A DNA stretch of 64,000 nt from Actinomadura sp. WMMA1423 (GCF_006547145.1 NZ_CP041244.1:4898001-4962000); one strand, 5' to 3'. Shown: positions 1 through 9,600, numbered from the stretch's first letter. Made by a program: numbers and translations. Notes: generated from the sequence alone by a model not told the origin.

Positions 1-599
1 TCCACCCGGACGTGCGTGAGGAACTGGGCGCTCTCCTGTCCACAGCGGGGGTCGAGGTTGAGTCCGGGGACGAACCGTCAGGCCAGGCCGTCGTGCTTGT
101 CGCGCCGCTGGGGCGGAGCACCGTCGACGCGGCCGCGGGCCTCCCGCTGGAGCGCACCTTGGGCGTTGACCCGTTCGGTGACTTCTTCACCCGCCTGACC
201 GTGGCCGTCCACCCCGGTCTCGACAAGGACGCCGGACGCGCCGGGCTCGCCGCCCTCTCCGCCACGGGACGCGCCATGACCGTCGTACGCGACGCCCCCG
301 CCCCCGTGGCCCAGCGGCTGCTCGCCTCGGTCGTGAACGTCGGCTGCGGCATCGCCGAGCAGCGGCTCGCCCGCCCGGAGGACATCGACACCGCCGTCCG
401 CCTCGGCCTCGGCTACCCGCGAGGGCCGCTGGAGTGGGGCGACAACGCGGGCGCCGAGCGCGTCCTCGCGATCCTGCGCGGCCTGCACGCGTCCACCGGC
501 GACCCCCGCTACCGTCCGAGCGCGTGGCTGGCCGAGCGCGTCGCGCTCGGCCGGCCCCTCACCGAGACGGGCACCGTCCCTTCCGACCTGCTCGCCTAG
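1..599 (+). CDS. 3-hydroxyacyl-CoA dehydrogenase, C-terminal part (5' end outside window)
   Basis: The reading frame is open from the first bases, so the gene begins upstream and only about the last 198 residues are seen. The segment around residues 105-175 of the visible part (ending in a conserved YPRGPLEWGD stretch) matches the C-terminal dimerisation/substrate domain of NAD-dependent 3-hydroxyacyl-CoA dehydrogenases, which oxidise 3-hydroxyacyl-CoA in beta-oxidation or phenylacetate catabolism. The preceding 90 residues look like the extra linker domain of PaaH-type enzymes. The Rossmann NAD domain is not in the window. It converges on the next gene with only 4 bp between stops. Confidence 0.8.
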   Translation, partial: HPDVREELGALLSTAGVEVESGDEPSGQAVVLVAPLGRSTVDAAAGLPLERTLGVDPFGDFFTRLTVAVHPGLDKDAGRAGLAALSATGRAMTVVRDAPAPVAQRLLASVVNVGCGIAEQRLARPEDIDTAVRLGLGYPRGPLEWGDNAGAERVLAILRGLHASTGDPRYRPSAWLAERVALGRPLTETGTVPSDLLA

Positions 600-603
600 T
601 GCC

Positions 604-1686
604 TCAGCCGGTCGGCTCGACGGGATAGGCGGGGGCCTTGTCCGTCCAGCCGTAGGAGACGAGCGCGCTGTAGGAGAAGACCGTGCCGGGCTCGGCACCG
701 CGCGACAGCCTGCCCGGCTTCACCAGCACGGACTCCTGGGCGAGGAGCCGTCCGCTCGCCGGATCGATGATCAGCCGCTCCTCCACGACGGCGTCGTCCG
801 CGCGGACCTGCCGGGCGACGCCGTCGCCGCGCCGGCCGAGCGGGTCGGTGACGGATCCGAGTGTGCGGATGCCCGGGGAATCGGCGAGCAGCCGGTACAT
901 CGCGGCGCGCACCCCCGGCCGCACCGGCGCCGCGCCGATCTTCTGCGCGTTGCTCATCAGCCATTCGGCGGAGTCGACACGGCCCGGGACCTGGTCGAGG
1001 GCCCGGTCCAGGAACCGCCGGAGACTCTGCGGGTCGGCGGGCAGTCCGCGCACGTCGGGCGCCGTGGCGCCCTCCCAGTCGGCGAGCCGGAACGCCTCCC
1101 CGCCCTTGACCTTCGACCTCGTCCAGGGGGTGGCGCCGTCCGCGGCCGTGCGGTGCGGCGACGGCCGGACGGACGCGCCGGGCCCCGGGGACACCACGGG
1201 GCCGCCGGCGGGCGCGGGGCCGAGGTCGCGGAGGCTGACCCGGCGCCCGCCGACCCAGGCGTGCCTGCCGGGGCCGGCGTCCCAGAGACCGATCTCCCGG
1301 ACGGAGTAGTACTCGCGGTCGCCCATGATCATCTGGCCGCCCTCCCTGGTGACGGCCGACCAGTACCGTCCGTGGCCGGCCGGGGCGCCCTCCGCCTTGG
1401 TCGCCGCCGCCAGCAGCACGGTGCGGGCCGACACCGGGGACGCGGCGGGCCGGTCGGGGGCGCGCGGGGTCGTACCGGACGACAGGACGACCGCGCCCGT
1501 GACGGCGGTGGCGGTGGCGACCAGGCCGAGGCCGCTCCACAGGCCGGGACGGCGCCAGGCCCGGCGCGCCGGCCGCTCCGGGGCGCGCATCCCGTTGAGG
1601 AGGCGGTGGCGGACGGCGGCCTCGCTCTCCTGGGTGGGCGGTTCGTCCAGCATCGTGGCGATCATCTGGAGTTCGTCCATGGTCAC
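604..1686 (-). CDS. CU044_5270 family membrane protein (partner of ECF sigma factor)
   Basis: This 360-residue protein has a basic cytoplasmic N-terminus of about 48 residues, one transmembrane segment at about residues 50-70, and a long extracytoplasmic region with scattered Trp/Tyr motifs. It matches the actinobacterial CU044_5270 family, which is regularly encoded directly downstream of a sigma-70 family gene. Its start ATG overlaps the sigma stop by 4 bp (1683-1686), so translation is coupled. The topology would suit a sigma regulator or envelope sensor, but the biochemical function is unknown. Its partner sigma gene is broken, so this copy may be an orphan. A paralogue lies at 4600-5829. 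Confidence 0.75.
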   Translation of the reverse strand: MTMDELQMIATMLDEPPTQESEAAVRHRLLNGMRAPERPARRAWRRPGLWSGLGLVATATAVTGAVVLSSGTTPRAPDRPAASPVSARTVLLAAATKAEGAPAGHGRYWSAVTREGGQMIMGDREYYSVREIGLWDAGPGRHAWVGGRRVSLRDLGPAPAGGPVVSPGPGASVRPSPHRTAADGATPWTRSKVKGGEAFRLADWEGATAPDVRGLPADPQSLRRFLDRALDQVPGRVDSAEWLMSNAQKIGAAPVRPGVRAAMYRLLADSPGIRTLGSVTDPLGRRGDGVARQVRADDAVVEERLIIDPASGRLLAQESVLVKPGRLSRGAEPGTVFSYSALVSYGWTDKAPAYPVEPTG

Positions 1687-2146
1687 AGTCCTTCCGTGTG
1701 GGCGGGCAGTGCGGCGCGCAGCTTCCCGCGCGCGCGGTTGAGGCGGGAGCCGACGGTGCCGTACGGGATGCCCAGCACGGCGGCGATCTCCTCGTGGGAG
1801 AGCTGGGCGAGGGCCTTGAGCAGCACGACGTCGCGGTCCTTGCGGGAGAGCCCCGCCAGCGCCCGGGCGAGCGACGGCTGGAGCCGTTCGGCGGACACCG
1901 AGGTCGCGACGCGGTCGTCGTGGCCGCCCGGATCGCGGCGCGGCGGCGGAAGGCGGCGAGGAAGGCCTCCGCCACGACGTCGTCGGCCGCCTGCGGGCCG
2001 AGGCGTCCGGCGACGTAGCGGTGGACGTCGGCGTAGTACCGGTCGTAGACGGCGGTGAAGCGGTCGCCGTCGCGGACGGACGCGGCGAGCAGCTCCGCGT
2101 CCGTCGGGGACGTGTCGGGCGGGGACGTGCCGGGCGGGGCGGTCAC
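1683..2146 (-). pseudogene. ECF sigma factor, internally deleted and frameshifted
   Basis: Two parts of one sigma-70 family gene lie in different frames. The N-terminal part starts at a GTG at 2146 and carries region 2.1/2.2 up to a conserved AEAFLAAF motif near 1945. The C-terminal part (readable from about 1918, after a GHDDRV motif, to 1683) carries region 4 with a normal helix-turn-helix. Compared with the intact paralogue at 5826-6464, about 45 codons between these motifs are missing, including the conserved PWLYGIAT region 2.3/2.4 that contacts the -10 element. The frame changes by -1 (or +2) at the junction. A sequencing or assembly deletion is possible, since the junction is very GC-rich. 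Confidence 0.75.
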
Positions 2147-2175
2147 TCGGCCACCCCTTCCATGGGGTCCGGCAT
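2143..2175 (-). promoter_or_regulatory. 10-codon mini-ORF coupled to the sigma pseudogene start
   Basis: A GGAGGTG Shine-Dalgarno sequence is followed, four bases later, by an ATG opening a 10-codon ORF (MPDPMEGVAE). Its TGA overlaps the sigma GTG start as GTGA. The sigma start itself has no comparable ribosome site of its own, so ribosomes probably load here and re-initiate. This is a reading of the sequence, not a known element. Confidence 0.4.
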
Positions 2176-2232
2176 GAAGCACCTCCGGGGGATTGGTCGT
2201 CACTTCTACTCCGCTCGGCCCCCGGGTCGCTT

Positions 2233-3732
2233 TCACGCGGGCTCGGCGGCCTTCCCGGCGGCGGGCGCGGGGACCGGACGGCGCGCGCGCACGACGAAGG
2301 CGGCGAAGAGGGCGGCGGCCAGCATCACGGCGCAGGCGGCGAACGAGGCGGCCGACACCGCGTGGGCGAAGGCGTCGCGGGCGGCATGGGCGAGGCCCGG
2401 GTCGCCGGCCGCCAGGGCCTCGCCCAGCGAGTGGCGCGCCGCCGCGGGGGCGGTGCCCGGCAGGTCGCGGGCGTAGACGGCGGACACGACGCTGCCGAGG
2501 ACGGCGACGCCGAGCGCGCTGCCGAGCTCCTGGCCGGCGTCGTTCACCGCCGAGCCGACCCCGGCCTCCTCGGTGGGGACGGCGGCCATGAGCGTGCTGT
2601 AGGCGGGCGGCGTGCCGAGCCCCGCGCCGAAGCCGAGGACGACGAGCCCGGCGGCGAGCGCGCCGTAGCCGTCGTCCGGCCGGGTCAGCCCGAGGGTCAG
2701 GAACCCGGCCGCCATCACGCAGAACCCGGCGACGAGGGCGGGACGGGCACCGGACCGCGACTCCAGCGACGCGCCGAGGCCGTTGCCGAGCGCGGCGGAG
2801 ACCGCGACCGGCAGCAGCGCGAGCCCCGCCTTGAGCGGGCCGTAGCCGTGCACGAACTGGAGCAGCTGGGTCAGGGCGAACAGCATCCCGGCCAGCGCGA
2901 ACCCGAACAGCGCGATCATGGCCGCGGCCCCGGAGAAGTCGCGGTCGCGCAGCAGGCGCAGGTCGAGCATCGGCTCGGGCACGCGGTGCTGCCACGCGGC
3001 GAACAGGGCGAGCGCGGCGGCGCCGGCGGCCAGGCCGCCGAGCGTGCGGGCACCGGTCCAGCCGTGCGCGGGACCGGAGATGACCGCCCACACCAGCGCC
3101 GACATCCCGGCCGTGGACAGTACGGCGCCGGGGACGTCCGGGCGGCGCCGCGGACCGCGCGACTCGGGGACGAGGACCAGCAGCCCGGCGACGGCGGCCG
3201 CCGCGACGGGCACGTTCACCAGGAAGACCGATCCCCACCAGAAGTGCTCCAGCAGGAACCCGCCGAGCGTCGGCCCGGCGGCGAGCCCGACCATGGACGT
3301 CGCACCCCAGATGGCGAAGGCCTTGGCGCGCTCGTCCGGACCGAACACCTGCGCCATGATCGACAACGTCCCCGGCATGAGGAACGCGCCGCCCACGCCC
3401 ATCAGCGCCCGCATCGCGACGAGCTGGGCGGGGCTCTGCGCGAAGGCGGCCAGCAGGGACCCGGCCCCGAACAGCGCGAAGCCGATCAGCATCGCGCGGC
3501 GGCGCCCGTGCCGGTCGCCGAGGCTGCCCGCCGTGATCAGCAGGCCGGCGAACACCAGCGAGTAGGCGTCGATCACCCACTGGACGTCGGACGTGGTGGC
3601 GTCCAGGTCCCGCAGCAGGGACGGGATCGCCACGTTGAGGATCGTGTTGTCGACCACGACGACGAACAGGCTGAGGCACAGCACGCCGAGGATCTGCCGG
3701 CGCCGCGGATGCGGGGCGGGTGATGCGTCCAT
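2233..3732 (-). CDS. MFS drug exporter, DHA2 (EmrB/QacA) family
   Basis: This 499-residue protein is highly hydrophobic, with a length and 14-helix pattern typical of proton-coupled DHA2 drug exporters. Visible motifs are the DNTILNVAIPSL motif in helix 1, the GSLGDRHGRRR motif A between helices 2 and 3, and the motif-C-like GLAAGPTLGG stretch in helix 5. It is divergent from the tetR gene at 3844, and the shared gap contains repeated operators, so it is probably repressed by that regulator and induced by a toxic compound. The ATG at 3732 was chosen because it directly precedes the conserved first helix. Its substrate cannot be read from the sequence. Confidence 0.9.
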   Translation of the reverse strand: MDASPAPHPRRRQILGVLCLSLFVVVVDNTILNVAIPSLLRDLDATTSDVQWVIDAYSLVFAGLLITAGSLGDRHGRRRAMLIGFALFGAGSLLAAFAQSPAQLVAMRALMGVGGAFLMPGTLSIMAQVFGPDERAKAFAIWGATSMVGLAAGPTLGGFLLEHFWWGSVFLVNVPVAAAAVAGLLVLVPESRGPRRRPDVPGAVLSTAGMSALVWAVISGPAHGWTGARTLGGLAAGAAALALFAAWQHRVPEPMLDLRLLRDRDFSGAAAMIALFGFALAGMLFALTQLLQFVHGYGPLKAGLALLPVAVSAALGNGLGASLESRSGARPALVAGFCVMAAGFLTLGLTRPDDGYGALAAGLVVLGFGAGLGTPPAYSTLMAAVPTEEAGVGSAVNDAGQELGSALGVAVLGSVVSAVYARDLPGTAPAAARHSLGEALAAGDPGLAHAARDAFAHAVSAASFAACAVMLAAALFAAFVVRARRPVPAPAAGKAAEPA

Positions 3733-3746
3733 GAGCCCTCCACTTT

Positions 3747-3824
3747 CTCGTACAGTGTTCGAGTTGTCTCGCACACTGTACGAGTTAACTCGCACAGTGT
3801 TCAAGTGCCGGTACCCTGTACGAG
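3747..3824. promoter_or_regulatory. Array of TetR-type operators between exporter and tetR
   Basis: Three 17-bp imperfect palindromes lie at 3747-3763 (CTCGTACAGTGTTCGAG), 3768-3784 (CTCGCACACTGTACGAG) and 3789-3805 (CTCGCACAGTGTTCAAG). Their starts are exactly 21 bp apart, two helical turns. The second is nearly the reverse complement of the first. A weaker fourth copy ends in CTGTACGAG at 3808-3824. They fill the space between the two divergent start codons, so they are the likely binding sites of the regulator at 3844. Confidence 0.75.
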
Positions 3825-3843
3825 ATCGAGGGAGGGCAGGGCG

Positions 3844-4557
3844 ATGGCCGAGGAGAGCAGGGCGCCGTCCGTCTGGGTGCGGCCGGAGCGCGCGCGGCGC
3901 GCCCAGCCCGCCCTCAGCCGGACGCAGATCGTCGACGCCGCGCTCGACCTGCTCGACGCCGAGGGCCTGGACGGCCTCAGCATGCGCCGCCTCGGCACCC
4001 GCCTGAACTCGGGCGCGACGTCGGTGTACTGGCACGTCGCGAACAAGGACGAGCTGCTGGAGCTCGCCCTCGACCGGGTCATGGCCGAGGTCGCGGTCCC
4101 GGCCGGGGAGGACTGGAGGGCCGCGGCGACCGGCTACGCGCGCAGCCTCCGCGCGATGATCCACCGGCATCCGTGGACGGTGACGCTGTTCGGCGGCCGC
4201 CCGATGATCGGCCCGAACGCCACCCGGGTCCTGGCCGAGGTGCTCGCCGCGTTCGGGTCCGCCGGGTTCACCGGCTTCGACCTGGAGTACGCGTGGTCGG
4301 CGGTGGTCGACTACGTCATCGGCGCGGCCGGGAGCGAGGCGAGCTGGCAGCGCGGCCAGCCCGACACGTCCGCCGCGCAGTGGGTCGAGGACCTCGGCCC
4401 CTACCTGGCCCGGCTGGACGGGGAGCACCCCGGGCTCGCGTCCCACATCCGGGAGATCTGGATGAAGGAGACGGGCGACGTCCTGGAAGGCCGCTTCGCG
4501 TTCGGGCTCGCCTGCGTCCTCGACGGGCTGGAGGCGCGCCGGCCCCCCGCCCGGTAG
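3844..4557 (+). CDS. TetR family transcriptional regulator with TetR_C-like ligand domain
   Basis: This 237-residue protein has an N-terminal helix-turn-helix at about residues 20-65 (LSRTQIVDAALDLLDAEG followed by MRRLGTRLNSG and the YWHVANKDEL recognition region). An all-helical ligand and dimer domain resembling the TetR/TetR_C class completes it. The ATG at 3844 is preceded by GGGAGGGCAGGG. A GTG further up at 3805 falls inside an operator and is less likely. The gene is divergent from the MFS exporter and presumably represses both it and itself through the 21-bp-spaced palindromes. The inducer is unknown. Confidence 0.88.
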   Translation: MAEESRAPSVWVRPERARRAQPALSRTQIVDAALDLLDAEGLDGLSMRRLGTRLNSGATSVYWHVANKDELLELALDRVMAEVAVPAGEDWRAAATGYARSLRAMIHRHPWTVTLFGGRPMIGPNATRVLAEVLAAFGSAGFTGFDLEYAWSAVVDYVIGAAGSEASWQRGQPDTSAAQWVEDLGPYLARLDGEHPGLASHIREIWMKETGDVLEGRFAFGLACVLDGLEARRPPAR

Positions 4558-4599
4558 CGGACGGGGGGCCGGCGGCGGCGGGGAGCGGGTCGCGGCGGG

Positions 4600-5829
4600 T
4601 CAGAAGGGCAGCTCCGCGGGCGGCTTCGGCCTGGTGTCCGTCCAGCGCGGCGAGCGGTCGGCCTCGTAGGAGATGACGAAGCCCGGCTTCATCTCCGCGT
4701 ACGGGCCGCCCGGCTTGGTGAGCTGGTCCACCAGGGCCAGCAGCGCGCCCGTGCGCTCGTCGAAAATGATCACGTCGCGGGAGGCGTAGGTCCCCTGCTG
4801 GGCCTTCGGCGTGCCGAACTCGCCGGTCTCGGTGGAGGTCCGGTCGGAAGTGGCCAGCGCGACGCCCCGACGCCCCAGCGGGTCCGTGACGCGGCCGATC
4901 GCGCGGATGCCCGGCTGCGCCGCCAGAGCCTTGATCAGGCCTGAACGCACCTTCGACGACACCGGAGCGGACAGGAGCGCCGACGTCCGGCGCATCTGCA
5001 TGCGGGGGACGACACCCTCCTTGAGCTTCCTGCCCCCCGACGCCTTCGGGTTCACCGCCCGCTCCATCTCCGCGGGGCTGAGGAGCTGGTCGGCGAGCTC
5101 GGCCGGGGCGGTCGGCAGGTTCCGCAGGTCCCCGAGCGAGGCCCCGCCGCGGCCCATGCCGTAGAACCTCCCGCCGCCCTTCGGGTCGACGCCCACCTCG
5201 GGCCCTTCGGACCGCCACCCCGTCGCCCTGGTGGTGTAGGTGGCGTAATGGTCTCCCGACCAGACGCGGATGGCCGACGGCGAACCGGCCCTGCGCCACA
5301 GGGCCTCGTCCCGCGGGGTCTGCGGGCGGGCCGGAAGGTCGCGGTCGTAGTACGCCTCCCCCATCCCCTTCCTGGCACCTGCCCAGTGGAACATCTCGCT
5401 GTGCGCACCGAAGATCGCGTACGTACCGGTCTCGGCCCGCACGACGTAGGCCTGCCCGCTGAGCCTCTCGGTGGACCAGTAGTTCCCGGTCGGCTGCTCG
5501 GCGGCCCTGTCCGCCGCCACGAGCACCGCCTGCTTGTCCAGGTCGACGGTTCCGGGGGGCGTGCCGGGCGGCGACCCCGGCGAGCCCTGCCCGGTGACCG
5601 CGACGGCGACGGCCGCCGCCGTCCCGGCCGCGAGGAGCCCCGCGCCCAGCCAGACCGGCCGGCCGAAGCGCCGCCGTCCCGTCCTGGACGGCCGCACGCG
5701 TCCACCGCCCGGCGCCATCGCGTCCTCGAGCCTCGCCAGCGCCCGCGCCGACGCCTCCGCCGACGGGGGCGGCGGCTCGCCCAGCAGCCGCCGGACCCGG
5801 GCCGTCTCGTTCATGTCGATCTCGTTCAC
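4600..5829 (-). CDS. CU044_5270 family membrane protein, second copy
   Basis: This 409-residue paralogue of the protein at 604-1686 has the same architecture. A basic N-terminal segment of about 58 residues is followed by a single membrane helix at about residues 60-80 and a large extracytoplasmic domain with conserved GNYWSTERLSG and RVTDPLGRRG-type motifs, the latter shared with the first copy. The start ATG overlaps the stop of the upstream sigma gene by 4 bp. This pair is intact, unlike the first, so it is the better model of how the module works. An anti-sigma-like role is plausible from position and topology but is not demonstrated by any recognised domain. Confidence 0.78.
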   Translation of the reverse strand: MNEIDMNETARVRRLLGEPPPPSAEASARALARLEDAMAPGGGRVRPSRTGRRRFGRPVWLGAGLLAAGTAAAVAVAVTGQGSPGSPPGTPPGTVDLDKQAVLVAADRAAEQPTGNYWSTERLSGQAYVVRAETGTYAIFGAHSEMFHWAGARKGMGEAYYDRDLPARPQTPRDEALWRRAGSPSAIRVWSGDHYATYTTRATGWRSEGPEVGVDPKGGGRFYGMGRGGASLGDLRNLPTAPAELADQLLSPAEMERAVNPKASGGRKLKEGVVPRMQMRRTSALLSAPVSSKVRSGLIKALAAQPGIRAIGRVTDPLGRRGVALATSDRTSTETGEFGTPKAQQGTYASRDVIIFDERTGALLALVDQLTKPGGPYAEMKPGFVISYEADRSPRWTDTRPKPPAELPF

Positions 5830-6464
5830 GCGGGCCTCTCCTCAACGATCAGCGCGGGGTGGGTTCCGCCGAGCGACTCCCTCAGGCGGCGCCGGGCACG
5901 GTGCAGGCGGGACGCGACGGTGCCGGTCTTGAGGCCGAGCGCCTCCCCGACCTCCTCGTAGGTCAGGTCGGCCAGCGCCACCAGCAGCAGGACGTCGCGG
6001 TCCCCGCGCGGCAGCCGGGCCAGCGCGTCGGCGAGGTCCGCGCCCGCGCCGCCGGCCGTGACGCGCGCCGCGACCCGGTCCTCGTGCCCGTCCTCGACGT
6101 GCTCGGCGTGCGTGCGCGCCAGCGCCCGGTAGCGGCGGCCCTCCGCGCGCCGGTGCAGCCCGATCAGCCGGGTCGCGATCCCGTACAGCCACGGGCGGAC
6201 CGTCCCGCGGTCGGGGTCGAACCGGCCCCGCTTGTTGAACGCGGCGAGGAAGGTCTCGGCGGCGATGTCGTCCGCCGCGTCGACGCCGAGGCGCCGCGCC
6301 GCGTACCCGTGGATCGCGGGGAAGTGGCGGTGGAAGATCTCCGCGAACGCGGCGGGCTCGCGCCGCGACCGGACGATCGCCTCCGCGTCGCGGGCGTCGG
6401 CGCCGGACGCGACCGGCACCGCGCGGGGCCGCGACCCGGGATCCGGCGGGGGGTGATGGGCCAT
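5826..6464 (-). CDS. ECF-type RNA polymerase sigma factor
   Basis: This 212-residue sigma-70 family factor has region 2 at about residues 40-110, including AAETFLAAFNKR and PWLYGIATRLIGLHRR for -10 recognition. Region 4 at about residues 140-195 has LPRGDRDVLLLVALADLTYEEV and a GTVASRLHRARRRL helix-turn-helix. It is translationally coupled to the CU044_5270 gene. The ATG at 6464 has a GAGGA about nine bases upstream. A longer form from 6512 adds 16 weakly sigma-like residues and is less likely. It probably directs a small regulon that includes its own operon. Confidence 0.88.
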   Translation of the reverse strand: MAHHPPPDPGSRPRAVPVASGADARDAEAIVRSRREPAAFAEIFHRHFPAIHGYAARRLGVDAADDIAAETFLAAFNKRGRFDPDRGTVRPWLYGIATRLIGLHRRAEGRRYRALARTHAEHVEDGHEDRVAARVTAGGAGADLADALARLPRGDRDVLLLVALADLTYEEVGEALGLKTGTVASRLHRARRRLRESLGGTHPALIVEERPA

Positions 6465-6539
6465 GGGGGTGATCCTCGTCGTCGGGGGAGTGCTCGGACA
6501 CCCGGTTCTCAACCGCTCCCCCGATCACCCTTCACGCGC

Positions 6540-6576
6540 GACGCCCCCCGCCCCGGTGTCAGGGGCGGAGGGCGTC
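6540..6576 (-). terminator. Rho-independent-type hairpin after the S8 protease gene
   Basis: A 15-bp stem with one mismatch (arms GACGCCCCCCGCCCC and GGGGCGGAGGGCGTC, 7-nt loop) lies 28 bp past the protease stop. There is no T tract, as is usual for terminators in high-GC actinobacteria. Confidence 0.65.
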
Positions 6577-6603
6577 CACGACCTCAGGTCAGAGGGAGAG
6601 CGG

Positions 6604-9600
6604 CTACCGGACGCGGTACGCGCGGACCACGCGCTGGTCGACGCCGCTGCCGCCCGCGTCGTTAGCGGTGACGCGCAGCGACACCGCCTGCCCCCTGACC
6701 GGCGCCGGGAGCGGAGCGCTGAACCGTCCGCCGCCGAGGGCCTTCACCTGGACGCCCTGCCAGGTCCGGCCGTCGTCCACGGACGTCCAGAACCGCAGAC
6801 CGCTGACCTCGGCCTCGCCCGAGCCCGCCATCCGCGCGACGGTGAGCACGGCGGGCTCCCCGGACGGCTGGTTGCGCAGGTCGAGGTTCAGGTCGTAGTC
6901 GACGAGGAGGAGCGGGAGGCCGGCGCTCTCGTGGCCGCGCGGCTCGCGGGAGCGGAACGTCCAGGACGTCGACGTGCGGGTCGACACCGGGAGGACGGCC
7001 GACGCGTCGTTCTCGTACGTCAGCCGGTACTCCGCCTCCTTGGACGGGACGGTGAACTCGCCGTACGGGCCGTCCTTCTCTCCGACCTTCGCGTCCCCCG
7101 CGAACAGCTCCATGTGGCCCTTCACCTCGTGCAGGCCGCAGTCGAAGCCGTCCGGACGGGTCTGGAGGTCGACGAGCGCGACGCGCATGCTCCGCCCGGT
7201 GCGGGCCGCGGGGTGCCGGGCGCAGTCGCTGGGCGTGATGCCGGTGCCCGAATAGGGTCCGGGACGCAGCGGTTGGCGGCCCCAACGGGTGGAGACCAGC
7301 TCGCCCGGCTTCAGCTCGCCGAAGGGTCCCTGGTCCACCCAGAACTCCTCGCCGAACCGGACGAACCCCTCGTCCATCCACAGCTGGCCGGGGCCGGTCG
7401 AGACGTAGTCGGTCCGGGACGTCCCGGGCTCGACATCACCACTCCCTTCGAACGTCAGCAGACCCTCCGGGCTGAGGCCGTAGCGCTTCTCACCCATGGG
7501 AGTGCTCGGGTCCCCGTCGAACGCGGCGAACCGCTGGTCGACGCGGGCCATCCGCTTGAGCTCGGCGCCGGTGACCACGTGCGTCAGGTCGGCGGGGATC
7601 CCGCCGACCAAGGGGTGAACGACGTCGTAGACCGTGCCCGGCGCGGTCAGCCGGTGGTTGGTGTAAGCGCGGAACGTGCCGATCTCCACGCCGTCCATCG
7701 GCTGGGCGTACACGGGCGCCTTCGCGGGGTCGAAGGAGTACGCGCTGTACCACCACAGCCCCTGGCCCGCGTCGCGGACCATGTCCGCGGACAGCATCGC
7801 CTGCTCCGTCTCGACGCCCTCGACGCGCGCCCCGGCCGGCACGGCGGCGGCGCCGTCCAGCGTGACGGTCGTGGGCCCGTCGACGACCACCTCGGGATCG
7901 CCGGCCAGGGCCGAGCGCCAGTCGCCGGTGTCGTCCACGTTGCCGAGGACCGCGTAGCGGCCGTCCGGGACGCGGACCTTCGCCGTTCCGGTGGCGTCCA
8001 CCCACTCGGAGAACAGCGCCATGTCGGTCAGGTCGACCACCGTGGCGGAGGCGGAAAGATCCTCGTGGGCGGTGCCGGGCAGCGGCGTGGCCTTGATCGT
8101 GAGGTCGTGCGACGGAGGCTCGACGTAGAAGGTCACGGGGGTTTCGAGATCGGCGCCGCCGCCCGTGGCCTTCACCACGGCCGTGTACAGGCCTGGACGG
8201 TCGGCCAGCTCGGCCGCGTCCACGGTCAGCGTCGCCTCCCCCGTGCCGCCCGCCGGGACGTCCACGCCGGACGGGACGCTCGCGGCGCCGTTCACCGCGT
8301 GACCGCGACGGTCGACCACCTCCACGCCCAACCGCATGCGGACGGGACCGGGCGCCTGGGACGTCCAGGCGAGCTTCGTGGACAGCGCCCCGTGCTCGGG
8401 GAACCGCGACGTGCCGAGGTCGACGATGCTCTGCGCGGCGAGGACCGGGCTGGTCGCGGCCTCGCCCGCGTCGACGCGTCCGGCACCGCGCTCGTAGGCG
8501 TCACCGCCGGTCGCGGGGTCGGCCGTCCCGACGAGGGCGGCCTTGAGGCGGGACGGCTCCCAGTCCGGGTGCTTCGCGGCGAGCAGCGCGGCGGCCCCTG
8601 CGACATGCGGCGTGGCCATGGACGTACCGGACGCCTTCGTGTAGCTCGGCCCGGTCGGGGTCCCCATGGCGGTGCCCTCGGCGCGGGCCGCGACGATGTC
8701 GACGCCCGGCGCGACGATCTCCGGTTTGGCGACGTGCCCGCGCGGCCCCCTGCTGGAGAACTCCGCGAGCCGGTCGCGGGCGTCGACCGCGCCGACGGTC
8801 AGCGCGGCGTCGGCCGTGCCGGGCGTGCCGACCGACCCGACGAGGCCCTCGTTGCCCGCCGCCACGACGAACAGCGACCCGTACCGCTTCGTCAGGTCGT
8901 CCAGCGCCAGCGAGACGGGGTCGGTGCCGTCGGTGGGCCCGCCGCCGAGGCTCATGCTGACCACGTCGGCGCGCGGCGCGGCCCACTCCATCCCGGCGAT
9001 CACGCTGGAGTCGGTGCCGGAGCCCTCGTCGTCGAGCACCTTGCCGATCAGAAGGGCCGCGTCAGGGGCGACGCCCCTGCGCTCCCCGTGGGAGGCGGCG
9101 CCCGCTCCGGCGACGGTCGAGGCGACGTGCGTGCCGTGCCCGACCCGGTCGGCGGTGTCGGGCGACTCGGAGAAGTTCCTCGTCTCGGTTATCCGCCCCT
9201 TGAGGTCGGGGTGGCCGGCGTCGACCCCCGTGTCGAGGACGGCGACCTTCGCCCCCTTGCCGGTGTACCCGGCGCGCCAGGCCTCGGGCGCGCCGACCTG
9301 CCGCAGGTTCCGGTCGAGCCGGCCGGTCGCGGTCGGGGCGGCGGGCGGGGCGGCGGGAGCGGTAGGGGCGGAGCTCGCCTTGATCTTGCCGTCCAGCCAG
9401 ATGTGCCGGATGCCGCCGGTGGCCTTGGCCGAGGGCATCGCTGCCAGCGCTTCGCCGAGCAGGCGCGCGTCGCCCTTGGGCTGCCGGGCGGCGACGGCGC
9501 CGATGCTCGGGAGCTCCCGCGTCGTGTTCAGCGTCCCGCCGAGCGCCTTGCGGGGGCTGGTGCCCGCGGCCTGCTGCACGATCAGCGGCAGGTCGCGGCT

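Noticed and set aside
596..3679. 1027-codon open frame on the minus strand
   Set aside because: It runs through the CU044_5270, sigma and MFS genes in a shadow frame and is Arg/Pro-rich; only a short stretch (the sigma N-terminal part) is real coding sequence.
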